From NCBI GenBank assembly GCA_019914995.1, contig CM034143.1:684501-748500 (forward strand): 64,000 bases of DNA, read 5' to 3'. The translations under genes and the position numbers were made by a program. The first letter of the stretch is position 1, and every line of letters starts with the position of its first letter. Under the pieces are notes generated by a model that was given only the letters and a program-made list of their open reading frames with translations, did no database searches and was not told the origin of the DNA. The stretch comes from Acanthochlamys bracteata. Lineage: Eukaryota; Streptophyta; Magnoliopsida; Pandanales; Velloziaceae. Below are positions 35,235 through 46,755 of this stretch, piece after piece.

Positions 35235-35417
35235 ATTGGTGGGTTAGTAAAGCGTTAGGTAAACTTCTTTGGCAATATTATATAATAGTAGCACGCTAGG
35301 ATGAATATATATTTTTAAATAAAATTAATAATTTTGTGAAAAATTTTTATTTTAAAAGATTTTATTTTATGAGTACTGCTATACGTTCGCGAATACTTTA
35401 TTTTAAAAAGACTGTTT

Positions 35418-35677
35418 TGGGCTGCGTTTGAAAAATAATTTATCAATTTTTATTAAATTTTTTTTATTTTGTGTTTTTAATATATATTTTTAAAGTATAT
35501 AAAAAATTTATTTAAAAATTTAAAAAATGTAAAAAAATTCTACGGAGTGAGATCTTTTTATTGCATATTTTTATTATTTTTTTGAAAGTAAAAAATATAT
35601 AACTTATTTTTAAAAAAAATAAAAATATTTTTTATTTTAAAAAAATTTTATTTTATAAGTACCGCCAAATACCTCTT
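35418..35677 (+). mobile_element. AT-rich MITE-like element, family 2
   Basis: Starts TGCGTTTGAAAAATAATTTA and ends TTATAAGTACCGCCAAATAC, with core CTACGGAGTGAGATCTTTTT. The ends are roughly complementary (GCGTTTG.. versus ..CCAAATAC) and the sequence is shared with 29916-30162 and, inverted, with 31260-31522. Confidence 0.6.
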
Positions 35678-36994
35678 AATTTATCTCTGATATGTTTTAT
35701 TATTTGTTCTTTTTCTACTTGTTATTTACTTGCACCTTCTAGAAGTTTATTAGTTCAAATAGTTTTCAACTTTCAATTGTTTTTTGGAAGTCTCAAGAAA
35801 AAGGTTAGGCAAGTCCTTGAAAACTAATGGTTTCCTTTTTCGAATTGAATTTTATAATACTTAATAGTATATTTGAAAATGCTTAAATTAATTTTTTAAA
35901 ATAATTTTACTTTAAATTTGAATTTATTACAAAATATAATTATCATATTTCTTAATTTTAAATATTTTTGACAATAAAAATTATTTTATATTTAACTAAA
36001 ATAAAAAATATTTCAAAATGCACCACCACGCCACTAACCATTATATAAATAAACAGCAAAACTGAAAAGTCATCCCAACAGAAAGAAAATTAAAATTTTT
36101 CATGTGAAGTTTCTGATGCCATTATCAACACATTCATGAAGACTTAAATTTGAAGTCTTCCACCATTCTCTTCTTCTGAATTTTATCACATGAATTACAA
36201 GCATAGAATATTACTGTTTATTGTTAATAGCAAAATGGTCCAGAAGTGATTTTTTAAATTGAAAGCAAAGCTAGTTGAAATCAAAATTCATCATGAAAAT
36301 TTGAATGGATGTTCACTTTAGCTATGGACCTGTTTGTATGAAATGAGTTCATGATTAATAATTTTTTTTAAAAATAAGTTAAAATTTTTATATTTGATTA
36401 TATTTAAAAACGAGTAACTTTTTATTTTTAATTTATTTGAAAGTGATCCTGAAATTTAATTTTTTACCAAAACAAGTGTGTTCAGAGAGAAGTGATACAC
36501 GCTCGTCAGCTGCAATTTAGTACTGACATTTGGGAGACAAATACCCTTAGCAATAATTTAACTTATAAAGAGCAGTATGTACAAGCAACACCTTCCATTC
36601 TAATGCACCAGAGCAAAAACAGAGCTCTTATAGCTCTCAATCTTAGAAAAAATAACAGCTTTTACTTGCAATATGACACAAGGAAGAAACTACGTATGTC
36701 GGGCTTTAGTTATTACCGAAAACCAAAATATATTGACATTGTACAGGAAGAGATTGCTCCCTCCCTCTCTTTGTTTCTCACTTTCAAACTACCCCTTTTT
36801 CTCATATACATATGACACAGATGGAATATTTTATCCACCCTGTTACCATCGATACATACAAAGCTAACCTTTCTGTTTCCCATCCTGTTGCCCTATGTAT
36901 CTTACAAACCTCGACACTTCCTCTTTACCATGGCATACCCCTTGAATGAAACTATCCGATTGATAGTCAGGATGTGAAGGCTAGAAAGAAATGG

Positions 36995-39900
36995 TCATAA
37001 CTTTCTTAGTGTCTCAACTCTATCAATCACGTCCAATGCTTTTAATTTGTCAATGTCAAAGTCGATGAAGGGAATGGATGGCTTTCTCATGGTAGAGAAC
37101 TCCTTCCTGCTTTCGCTGGAGGGAGAGTGACTGTTGCTCTTGCTTAACCTGCTATGCTCGCTCAACTTGGCATTGAAAGTGTCGAACTCCTGACTCTTGC
37201 TTATCCCTGGTGTCAGTTTCCTGAAGTTGACGACACGTAACATCTCTTGATCCTCCTGTGTGAGCATGGGAGATGGAGTGCTAGGTTTGCTTGGTGATAA
37301 TGTAGTCCAAGGGCTCTTCTGTGTCGGAGAACGAATAGGTGATTTAACTGGTGACCGCATCCCTCCATTACCAGGTCTAGAGAGGCTTATGAGATAGTGA
37401 AGCCAAACTACCAATTCCAAGATGTATGCTTCTGTCTTGTTCTTGTCTGCATGGTGTAGGGTCTCTATCCGAATGAAGTCGGTCTGACTAGCTGACTTCC
37501 AATTGATATCAGTCCTAAACACATATGACTTTATTCAGTAGGAGATAATAAGGGATTCTCACTTCAAAACTATCTAATTTGAGCTACTAACCCTGTGCTT
37601 GCCCACTCGCCAACCCAACCAAAACCATGATGAGCTCTGTTACAATTGAAGTCGCAAACAGAAGAACAAAAACTACAATTAGACTGAATTCAAGAATATT
37701 GATAGCAAAAATGAACCATGTTGAAAACCGACTTACTTGGTTGTGTTAGTGGCAATTGGAAGAAGCCATCTCAATGTTTTCTCCATCTCAACTTTGATTT
37801 GAGGAACAGCGATCTGAAGGGGCAAAAGTTAAAAGATGAAAATGGAGTAAGATACCAGACTTGCCAGCAATGCTGTTTAGAAATTGCCATCAAAATCAAC
37901 TAATTCTGAACAATAAAGCAGATCTAAAGAAATTCATACCTCTTCTTTGACCTGAAACAATTGCAATTTAGACCGCAACACACTTTTAATGCTAGGCGGC
38001 AATCCTTGGTACAATGAATCCCTTGTGTTTGGAGGCACAGAACTCGACCTAGATACCTGAGAAAAACTAAATGCATGTTGGTCAATATTGGTTTTGCAAA
38101 CTATGATATAAGAGAAACCAGAAAGATCATGGTGTTTCTTTTAGAATAATCCAAATAATTATAGCAGAGCACCAATCTTTGAAGTGTCTGAATTGGGAGA
38201 AATGTTGTTATTTGTATTTGAAATGAGTGCTCACCATAGTGTCAATTTGACTGATTATATTTGCATAATGCAAAGAAAGGCCAGCCGGGCCCAGTCTTTG
38301 ATGATTACCAACTGATCCATTTATTGATTTATCTTCATCTGCATAGCAAAGATACATACGATTTCGAAAGTACCGCGGTAAAGGAAAACATCATAAAAAG
38401 AAAGGACTAACCAGGAAAATCTTTTTTCACCAATTGATGAATTGGCTATCCATGGAACGAAATTATTGTGTATCTATGCATTTTATTATATAAATGCATT
38501 AAAAGACTTACTGGTGCAAACATAGCCATACTTGGTCAGAAAATCTGGAGGCAAAGTACTTGGTATTGCAAACACAGTGAATTTATGCAAGATAGATACA
38601 AAAACATTCATAGAACAACGCCAAGTATGAACAAGTCTACAGATACAGTTATACAAAAATGCAGAGTACAAAGAAAACATATGTCTTATAGTGGTAATAA
38701 AAAAAAACATGGTTAGTTACCAGCACCGTCAAAGGCTTCATGGATTTCCAAATGTAAATAATGAACTATGTCCACAAGTTTCTCCATTATCTGCCAGAAA
38801 AAATTGCTTTATCAAACTCCACAAACATGCAGCAGCTAAAAACTGGAAAGCAGATACATAAGGAACAGTTTTTCAATTTCATCATATAATGTCTTTGCAT
38901 GAACTGACAAATATGACTGTGTTAGATGTAAGTAACAACCTACCTACCTCTTCCAAATTCTTAGACCAAAGTGATTTTTTCTTCAGACTCTTCACATGCT
39001 TCCTTTGGCTCTTCAATTCTTGTCTCAGTATTTGAAGATCGTCTCCTACAATACCAATAAATTACAAAATTATCTGCAATTAGAATCTAAATTATATATT
39101 TAATATTGTTATTTCACTGTGCAAGCTCGAGATCTTCTAACAGATAAGTTAAACCAATAACTTGGATGTGGCTTCATAAAGTTAATGCTGCACATTTACT
39201 TTAAAGGGAATGTTAATGCCTCCAAAAAAGTGACCCAAAAAGTTTCACAAAAATTTACCTCTTTGGGCAACATTTGTGTTTTCCTCCTCTTGAAGCCTTC
39301 GACGATAATCTAGTTCAAATCTATCCAGTGCATTTAATTCATGGTATAGTTCCTGAGAAAATACTAACTGAAATATAAAAGGTATAACAAAGTTGCAGCA
39401 GCTAGGCTAATATAAAGAAGCTACACAATAATCCAAGTAAATGTACACAAGCTAAAATTAGAATTTTAAACAATATCTGAAACGCAAACTCATAGAAATA
39501 AGCTGAAGTAGAATTTAGCAAAATATAACATGAGAACTAAAAAATGTTTGGACAATATGCACAGCCACATTACATGTTTTAGTTGCTTAAGAACTGCAAT
39601 ATATTGATACATTAACTCCAAGAAAGTCATCTCAAGTAAGGCACCAAAAATGCAGAAAACTATGGTCTACTGCAACAAAAGAAAGTGCTTGTGGTAAAAT
39701 ACTGCTTCAATTGTACAAGATAATCTCTAAATGCCATCTAGTGTACAGTTCTATACACAGATTGAATGTTGAGGGAACACACTTCTAGACAAATGCATCT
39801 TGAGGTACAGCGCACTAAGACGAGACCTCGGGTTCTTGACTAAGGTGTATCTAAACTTCAAACGGAATCCTAGAGAGTAAGGGATAGTAATAGAACTTGA

Positions 39901-42860
39901 GAAAATTTTGTTATAAGTTATTATTGTAAGTTGTTCAAGAAAATAAGACTATTCTAACACTGAAAAGATCAATCTAACACTCCGACGTGCACGGAAAAAC
40001 AATGTTTTTACATCTGCATCCTTGTAAGAAGTGACTATTCATGAATGAGTGTCAGTAGATATTAGAAGCATGAGGGCAAATTAGCAAAACAAATATTCCA
40101 CGAAAAACACTCACTGCTGTATACTGGACCAAAGTCATTAATTGGTGCATAATTGTTTCAGCATCTTCTTTCAAATAATTTTGAGGGGTAAGTTCTGACT
40201 CCAGCCTGAGAATTGATTCAGTAGAGAAAAAAGATGAGCACTTCAAATGTCAAATTATTCAAAGGCTATATCCATACAAGTGTGTGTAGAATAGAAAGAT
40301 AGCTTTTACTTTTCAAAATAGCGGTCTAGATTGTGCCACTGTGGATCTTTACAGCGATTTCCAAAACGTACAACTTCTCCGGAAAATACTTTCAGTTCTT
40401 CTCTGCAAAACATGAGTTATAAAAACAACTCTCCATGAGAAGGTAGTGTTACATGACCTCAGGGATTGGAAACATCATTTAATAAAAGCATTTTTAATAA
40501 CTAGTAACAAACAGATCTTGAAAGCGTTTGAAGATTGCACAGAGATTTCAAAAGAAATTTTGTCATATATGCGTGTGTGCATGCGTGGGTGCGTGTGTAA
40601 AGGGAGAGAGATACACACACACCACACCCGCACCTTTATACACACTCACGCACTCGCCTCTCACAGCAATCCAATCAAACGCTGTGATTAAACCCACATT
40701 TTTTAGGAGTACAATGACCTATTTGCCTTCCGCGTCCGCGATCATTTGATTGAATCATAGTCGTCCGATCGCTTATCAGACAGCTGTGATTCAACCTATA
40801 TTTTCTAAGATAAAATAACGCATTTCCCCTCAGCAAACACTATCACTTGATTGAATCCCAGCCGTCCGATCAAGCGACAAGACTGCTGAGTTAGGGGAGT
40901 GCGGAGAGTGTTCACAAGGAAAGTGTCTATATATATATATATATATAGATATCATGCTAAATGCTAAATGTACCTTTTATCAGAAGCAGCAGTTCTCAGC
41001 AGCTCATCCATATCTTTCGATACCAAAAGTTGCACCCCTTCTGAAGGAAGAACTTCTTCTTTCAAATGTCTGACATTTTCTTTTGAAAGTGAGTGCACAA
41101 GATTGGAACCCTTCATAATAGTGTTTGCAACCTCAAAGGCCAAAATAGATACTTTATTGCCTTTTACTCCTCCTCCTGATACAAAGTTGCTGCTGAGGTT
41201 CAAACTCGTCATGCTACTACCAAGTGTGTCTAAAACCTCCACTGCCTTCCCAAGCCCTACAGTTCCTGCCCTCCCCAAACGCATGCTCATTTCTGAAACC
41301 TGCCATTCAAGAAAACATGATGTTAGATAGTTGTTTGGATGGATCATACAACATACAAATAGGACAACTTAAGGACTGCAACTGACAGTTCACCATCAGG
41401 GTCAATGACATTCCAATAGAAACAAAAGGGTCAGTATCTACAAACTATGTTCTTTCTTGAGTTGGAAGTATTATAAATGCATAGGGCGTGTTTCAAACGC
41501 CCGTAACTCCACTTTCTCCTGCCGGATTTTGAGTCCCGAACAATTCATATGTTTCAATTACACTAGAAACTCAGAACTCCACTTCCACATGCGAAACTCC
41601 AGTTCTAATTTTCTTATTTGCACACTTTTTAATACAATTATATTTTTTAATTTTCAACACACTTCCAAAAACTATTGAAACACAAACACTGATTTCCACT
41701 TCCATTTTATTTTTCAAAAAATTTTACTTTTTATGTTTTACTTTCACGAAGCTCAGTTACGGTCATTTGAAACACGCCCATAGCTGATGCTTATTGGAAT
41801 CATGTACATAGCAGAAAAGAACTCCAATTAGTTGTATTAGCCCTTCATGTAGAGACATAGATGCTGAAAACAATTTGAGAATATGATCAAGTAGAAAGAA
41901 AGAAGAGGGACCAACAAATCCATAATAGAAAATGGACAGCAGGTTTAGCGATTCAAGTACCGTGAAAAAAGGCAACAAAAAAACAAAAAAGAGATGGCGG
42001 CTAATATTGTATATCTTTATACTAGTTAAATGCTGACTAGCTGTCGTCCTCTTTTTATGGAGCCTGTTAACTTAACATGTCACTACCTGAGAGAAAAGGG
42101 AGACTTGAAAGAGATAGTGGAGTTTGGAGAGGAAGAGGATGGCAAAATTTGACAACACGCTTCAAAATACATGCGTCCACTTCAGAATGTACGAATGTGC
42201 TGTTCCATTTTGTAGATAAACGCATAATGCTAAGCAGATATAAACTGAAAGTGCAAAATCAGACAAAATAATTTTGCAAAATGAATACTCTTGAGCAATG
42301 ATCTACCACTCATACACTTCCTAGTCAACTTCATAAATTCCAATTACATTGTACTTGAATTGATATTGCAATGTTAAATCTTCACTTCAAGGACTACTCA
42401 TGACGATTCAAAGATCACTAACTCCGCAAGTGTTTGCAAACTTCAAATGATTTGTCATTACAGATTCCAATGTTACTAGCACTACGAAGTAAGGCATGTC
42501 ACCATTCCAAAAGCATTTACAAGAACTGACCTTTGACGTCCCACTCCTGCCAGAACCTACCGGCTTTGACTTGGTTGACCTGGATTTCTGCGAATGAACT
42601 CTTAAGAGCTGCGGTTCAAAGTAATCCCCACCGTTCACACCACTACCACTAGATCCCAAGATCCTTTCAGAGAACGAAAGCGGCCGCCCAAGGTGCCCCT
42701 TGTTCACAGCTCCCTCCCCTGATTGATCAATAAAGTTTCCGTAGCTATTGGAAGCCGAATGGTAAGACTTTGCCTCATGGTCTTTAAGCCCGTTCGAATC
42801 AAGTGTGCTCTCACTCGGTGACTTATCAACAACCGATCTTTTCGAGCAAAGGCCACCCAT
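36995..42860 (-). CDS. PSI1: PSK SIMULATOR 1-like protein (DUF3475/DUF668)
   Basis: Twelve coding exons on the - strand: 42860-42531, 41299-40974, 40402-40310, 40205-40115, 39352-39259, 39045-38948, 38790-38721, 38338-38235, 38056-37940, 37813-37737, 37636-37592 and 37514-36995, closing at 654 aa. The start MGGLCSKRS carries Gly2 and a following Ser, fitting N-myristoylation. A DUF3475 domain lies at about residues 158-217 (ILAFEVANTI, LLVSKDMDELL), a charged coiled region around 280-350, and DUF668 at about 384-466 (ALYQGLPPS-like LYQGLPPSIK, TLRWLLPIATNTTK). The tail has SPVKSPIRSPTQ and ends DFDIDKLKALDVIDRVETL. In Arabidopsis, PSI proteins promote growth downstream of phytosulfokine and brassinosteroid signalling; that role is taken from the family. 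A leader intron lies upstream. Confidence 0.94.
40562..40660. repeat. TG/AC-rich microsatellite pair in a PSI1-like intron
   Basis: A GTGTGCATGCGTGGGTGCGTGTG tract near 40570-40593 is followed by ACACACACACCACACCCGCA near 40613-40632, so the two can pair as a hairpin. They lie in the intron 40403-40973. Confidence 0.6.
40682..40886. repeat. Two-copy imperfect tandem repeat of about 102 bp
   Basis: Unit 1 (40682-40783) and unit 2 (40784 to about 40886) both begin CTGTGATT.AACC, share TTTGATTGAATC or CTTGATTGAATC, the core GTCCGATC, and end near GACAG/GACTG. They lie in the PSI1-like intron, followed by an (AT)n run at 40928-40947. Possibly part of a larger repeat element whose ends I could not define. 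Confidence 0.6.
41484..41779 (+). mobile_element. Type copy of the GGGCGTGTTTCAAA MITE family
   Basis: A 296-bp element with terminal inverted repeats GGGCGTGTTTCAAA at the left and its complement TTTGAAACACGCCC at the right (one mismatch region next to them), flanked on both sides by ATA, a possible 3-bp target duplication. It lies in the large first coding intron of the PSI1-like gene (42530-41300). No coding capacity. The superfamily is uncertain; a 3-bp duplication would point to PIF/Harbinger-like elements. Confidence 0.8.
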
Positions 42861-42960
42861 GCTCACAATCTTTCTATCAAGCTTCAACCAAGCTCTTCTC
42901 CTTATTCTCATCCAAAATTTCTACGATCTAACTCCAACTATCCAGTAACAAAACACTCTC

Positions 42961-43205
42961 TGCAATCAAAACAATGTATTTCAAAATACGATAAACACAA
43001 TGCAACGCAGATCATAAAATATAAGCAAATTAGCTTAAAATAAAGATAAATCATTCAATTAACATGAAAAACGAAACACTCAGATGCTAATTCTTCTAAA
43101 TTACATCTAATAAATCCATTAAAATCAGATCTTCGAAAGAAAAAACAAATAATAATAATAATAGTGGAAATGGAAAGACAAGCTAGAATAGAAAGTGATC
43201 CAAAC
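42961..43205 (-). other. PSI1: Probable 5' leader intron of the PSI1-like gene
   Basis: On the - strand a donor TCATAG/GTTTGG at 43206/43205 and an acceptor GATTGCAG/AGAG at 42961/42960 bound 245 bp of AT-rich sequence about 100 bp upstream of the ATG. The borders fit a leader intron, which is common in plant genes; no transcript supports it here. Confidence 0.5.
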
Positions 43206-46200
43206 CTATGAACCTTGATAGATCAATCAAATCCCACTGATCAGAAGCTTTCAATCTTCTTCTTCAAAAGAATTCAACTAGATTGATTAAGAACAAACAG
43301 GGTTTATTTAGTTTTGTGTCCTTTGTGTTTCGTTGCTTGTGTGAGAGAAGAAGAATAAGAAGAAGAACACTGAGTCCGCTCCACCCAAAAATAGAAAAAA
43401 AAATATTACAGTAATTAAAATACAAAATTATTTAACGCTGTGTTAGTATAAAGTATTCGTAAAGAAGTAGAAGTAATAAAATAAAAATAAAATAAAAAAA
43501 AAAAAAAAAAATGAAGAAATTTTTGATAGTATTTGAATAAATTAATTAAAAAAAAGAAATAAAAAGATAAAAAAATAAAAATGCTTTTGTATATATATTT
43601 ATTTGTAATAATTAAAAAAAATATATAAATTACATAATGAAAGCAGAATGAGAAAAAAAAAGAAACAAAATGCTATGTATTGTTTTTCTTTTTCTCCTCT
43701 ATTTTTTTTCCTCTCTAATAATAATCAAAAAGAGAAAAATTGTTTTTTCTTTTCCTTTCTCGTTCCTTTGTGTATCCGTGCTCCAAACAGAGCTGTATAT
43801 AAGAAAAGAATTAAGAAGAGAGAGGCAGAGAAGAGAAAACGCCACCACAGTGACCACACTGCTGGTCAAACCCACCACCCCAATCCATCTCCCTGACAAG
43901 AACTTTTAAAATACTTAAAATAAAAAATTTACAAAAAATAAAATTAATTTAAATATTTTTATGTAAATTTCAATTTTTTTTAAAGAAATAAAATTATATT
44001 ATATTATTTAAATTTTTATTTTTAAAAATATTGTAAATTTATTAACAATATAAGACTTTTTAAATAAAATATAGTGTTATAAATACTGTCTAATAATTTT
44101 TTAAAATAAATTTTAAATATGTATAACTGAATTTTACAAAATTAAAAAATAATTTCTTTAAAAATAAATTAAACAAAATTTAATTTTTCTATTTTAATTA
44201 TTTTTTAAAATAAATTACACATAAAAATGAAAGTAAATTATAATAATTTAAAATATTTTTTGAGTTCATTTTATATTTTAATTATGTGTTATATTTGAAA
44301 ATTTTGGGTATTCCAAATACGTTCTAAAAGTTTACCCTTTCCTTCACTTTCCTATCTATCAATCTATAAAATTTGTCCATCTATAAAAACTTTGTAAGTT
44401 ACGTTTTATGTTAATCTAAGCTACGTGTATGGAATATCATATACATAAATTTCTAATAAAATTGAAAGTAAAGTTTAATAATAGCAGTAAAAAAATGGTA
44501 TAAAATTGAGTGCTGGATGATTCAATGAAGGATACGACCGTATTTTTCAAAGTCATTGCCATTTATTAAAATATCACCGGCGGCATTCTAATGAAATGTG
44601 TGTTGAATTTTAAAAAAGAAGATCAGTGATATGAATAGTGGTGAAGAAAAATATTCGACTTTGAGGACGTTTCAAATTTCTTATAAAATAAATTTTTTAA
44701 ATAAAAGATATTTAAAAAATATTTTAGAAATAAAATCATTATTTAATTAAAAAATATATAATAATAATAATAATAATATCTTATACTATATAATATTATA
44801 TTTTTTTAAAGTTGAATAATATCATATTAATTTATTAAAAATATTTTTAAAAAATTAGAATAAAAAATAGTCAATAAAGCCAAACGTTCCCCTTTGTTAG
44901 TCAATCACGGAAAGCTTGAATCAATACCTAAATAAAATTTTCAAACTTTCAGCATCGCTATAGTAATAGCAAAAAATATCAAAATTAGAGTGCTTTTCAA
45001 ATTTTTTATTTTATATTTTTAATAAAAATTTTAAATATTAATTTTTTAATAATTAAAAAATACAAAAAAAAATTTATATATAAAAATTATATTATTACGT
45101 GTTATTATTATAAAAAAAAATTTTATTTCAAAAAATTATTTTTTTGTAAACACTGCCGAACATTTACTAAGACATATGTTGTTATCAATTTGGAGGGAAA
45201 AAAAAATGTGTATTACAATTTTCAAGTTATTTTCAGTAGACATCAATAATAACTAACCTCAAAGTCGCATAAAAGACTGTTGAAAAACCTCATTTTCTGC
45301 TGAGGAAACAAGGAAATAAAATATCTGAGTTTTGAACAACTGTCACAAACTCTAAAAGTTCTTATTTTTTAAATAATAATAATAGGACTACATCAATATT
45401 CAATGTTGTCATGTTGCAAAAAATAAATGAGTCTGCATATATGGATCTCTTCTTCCTCTCACAGATTGGTCAGCATTAAACAAAAAGTAACATATTGCAA
45501 TGTGCTTGACTGAGCAAACAAGCTATTCAAATAACTGGCTAGGAAAAAATGCCTTCTTATTCTATACTCCAATCCATCTCCTAGAACATATAAGGCTTAT
45601 TTACCAAAACATTACTTCATAATGATTTTATTTTTACAATAAAAACTTTTCAATATCTTACTTTTGAAAAATTCAATTTCGGATAATTTTTTGATGAATA
45701 AACAAGCATCATAGGAAGTGAATACAGTTTCAACAAAAGCATAGAGAAATTTACCAATTCTTTCGAAGTGGACCTGTAACGGCAACGGAAGGTCAGTCCA
45801 ACTCCTCCATCAACAACACGATAAGAAATTCAACACGGAACACCTATTTTGTTTGAACTTTGAACCACTTCTCCATGTTGCCAACTGCAGTTTGACAAAA
45901 ACTCAATGACTTTGCAAAACACCCCCTAAACTACCTCTCAATCTCCCTTGCACGAAATAACTGGGTACAATCATGCCCTAAACACATAAGACAGTCTGAA
46001 GAAGTTGTTGGCATTAATAGTTGAAATTTTTTTTCTTCTTCTGATAACAAAAAGATCACTGAGCAAGCAGAATTCAACACACTGCACACATACACAATGT
46101 CTCACAACAAACCTAGGTAATTGTAGCAGTTTCCCTAAGCGTCACTTAAACGACCAATATCAATCTGTATGAACACAAAAATACAAACATAGAACCTATC

Positions 46201-46755
46201 TCCTCTAGTCCTAATAAAAAAGACTAAGTAGTTGCCTGGTAGCCGGGCACCGGAAAATCCCTGCATAAATCAAGCCCTCATATACGATATCTTCAGACTG
46301 CAAGAACAGAAGAGGAGTATTGTCATAAGTTGCACATGTACAAAATATGAATTGGCACAAAAGTGAATGGACTCCAAAAGGTTCAAATATGGATGGATGG
46401 CCACACAAAACCTGGAACTACTATTGTATCAGTTATCGGCAAGCATAAAGCCACACAGTAAGGCACATATAACACAAAACACATTGTCATTCATCACGAA
46501 GTTAATAATTCAAAGGATTTTGTCTGTCTTCAAATTTTAAGCAAAATAATAACCCTGGCTTGTGCACCCCTCCTTGAATATCCTCTTACTCTAATAAAAC
46601 AAAAGACAGTGAAAGGGCCCTAACCTGCATCTGCTAATAGATATCCAAGATCATCGACTCTTCTTGTACAAAAATATGAGAAAGGCAAGTGCTCCTGTCT
46701 ATATTCTTTAACACATCAAATAACCCCAAGAATAATATACCTCCAAAACATGCAG
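43206..46755. other. PSI1-like promoter and AT-rich gene-poor spacer
   Basis: The PSI1-like leader extends to about 43370. After that come A-rich runs, a pyrimidine-rich patch (43690-43790), and decayed AT-rich MITE-like pieces near 44663-44892 (begins GGACGTTTCAAATTTCTTAT and ends AAGCCAAACGTTCC, with an (ATA)n run at 44759-44779) and 44990-45165. From 45170 to 46755 the sequence is less AT-rich and may be 3' flank of the phosphatase relic, but no exon was recognised. Confidence 0.5.

Larger units (their letters stand above)
34685..36994. other. Dirigent promoter and AT-rich spacer with MITEs
   Basis: Upstream of the dirigent gene the - strand has a weak TATA-like ACATAAAAC about 50 bp before the ATG. 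From 34840 to 35680 there are two or three AT-rich MITE-like copies. The segment 35690-36990 has no coding signal; 36800-36994 is likely the PSI1-like 3' UTR. Short frames such as 36492-36815 show no domain. Confidence 0.55.

Noticed and set aside
43648..43909. Two overlapping + strand frames near the PSI1-like promoter
   Set aside because: Low-complexity Lys/Arg and Phe runs from A- and T-rich DNA; no homology.
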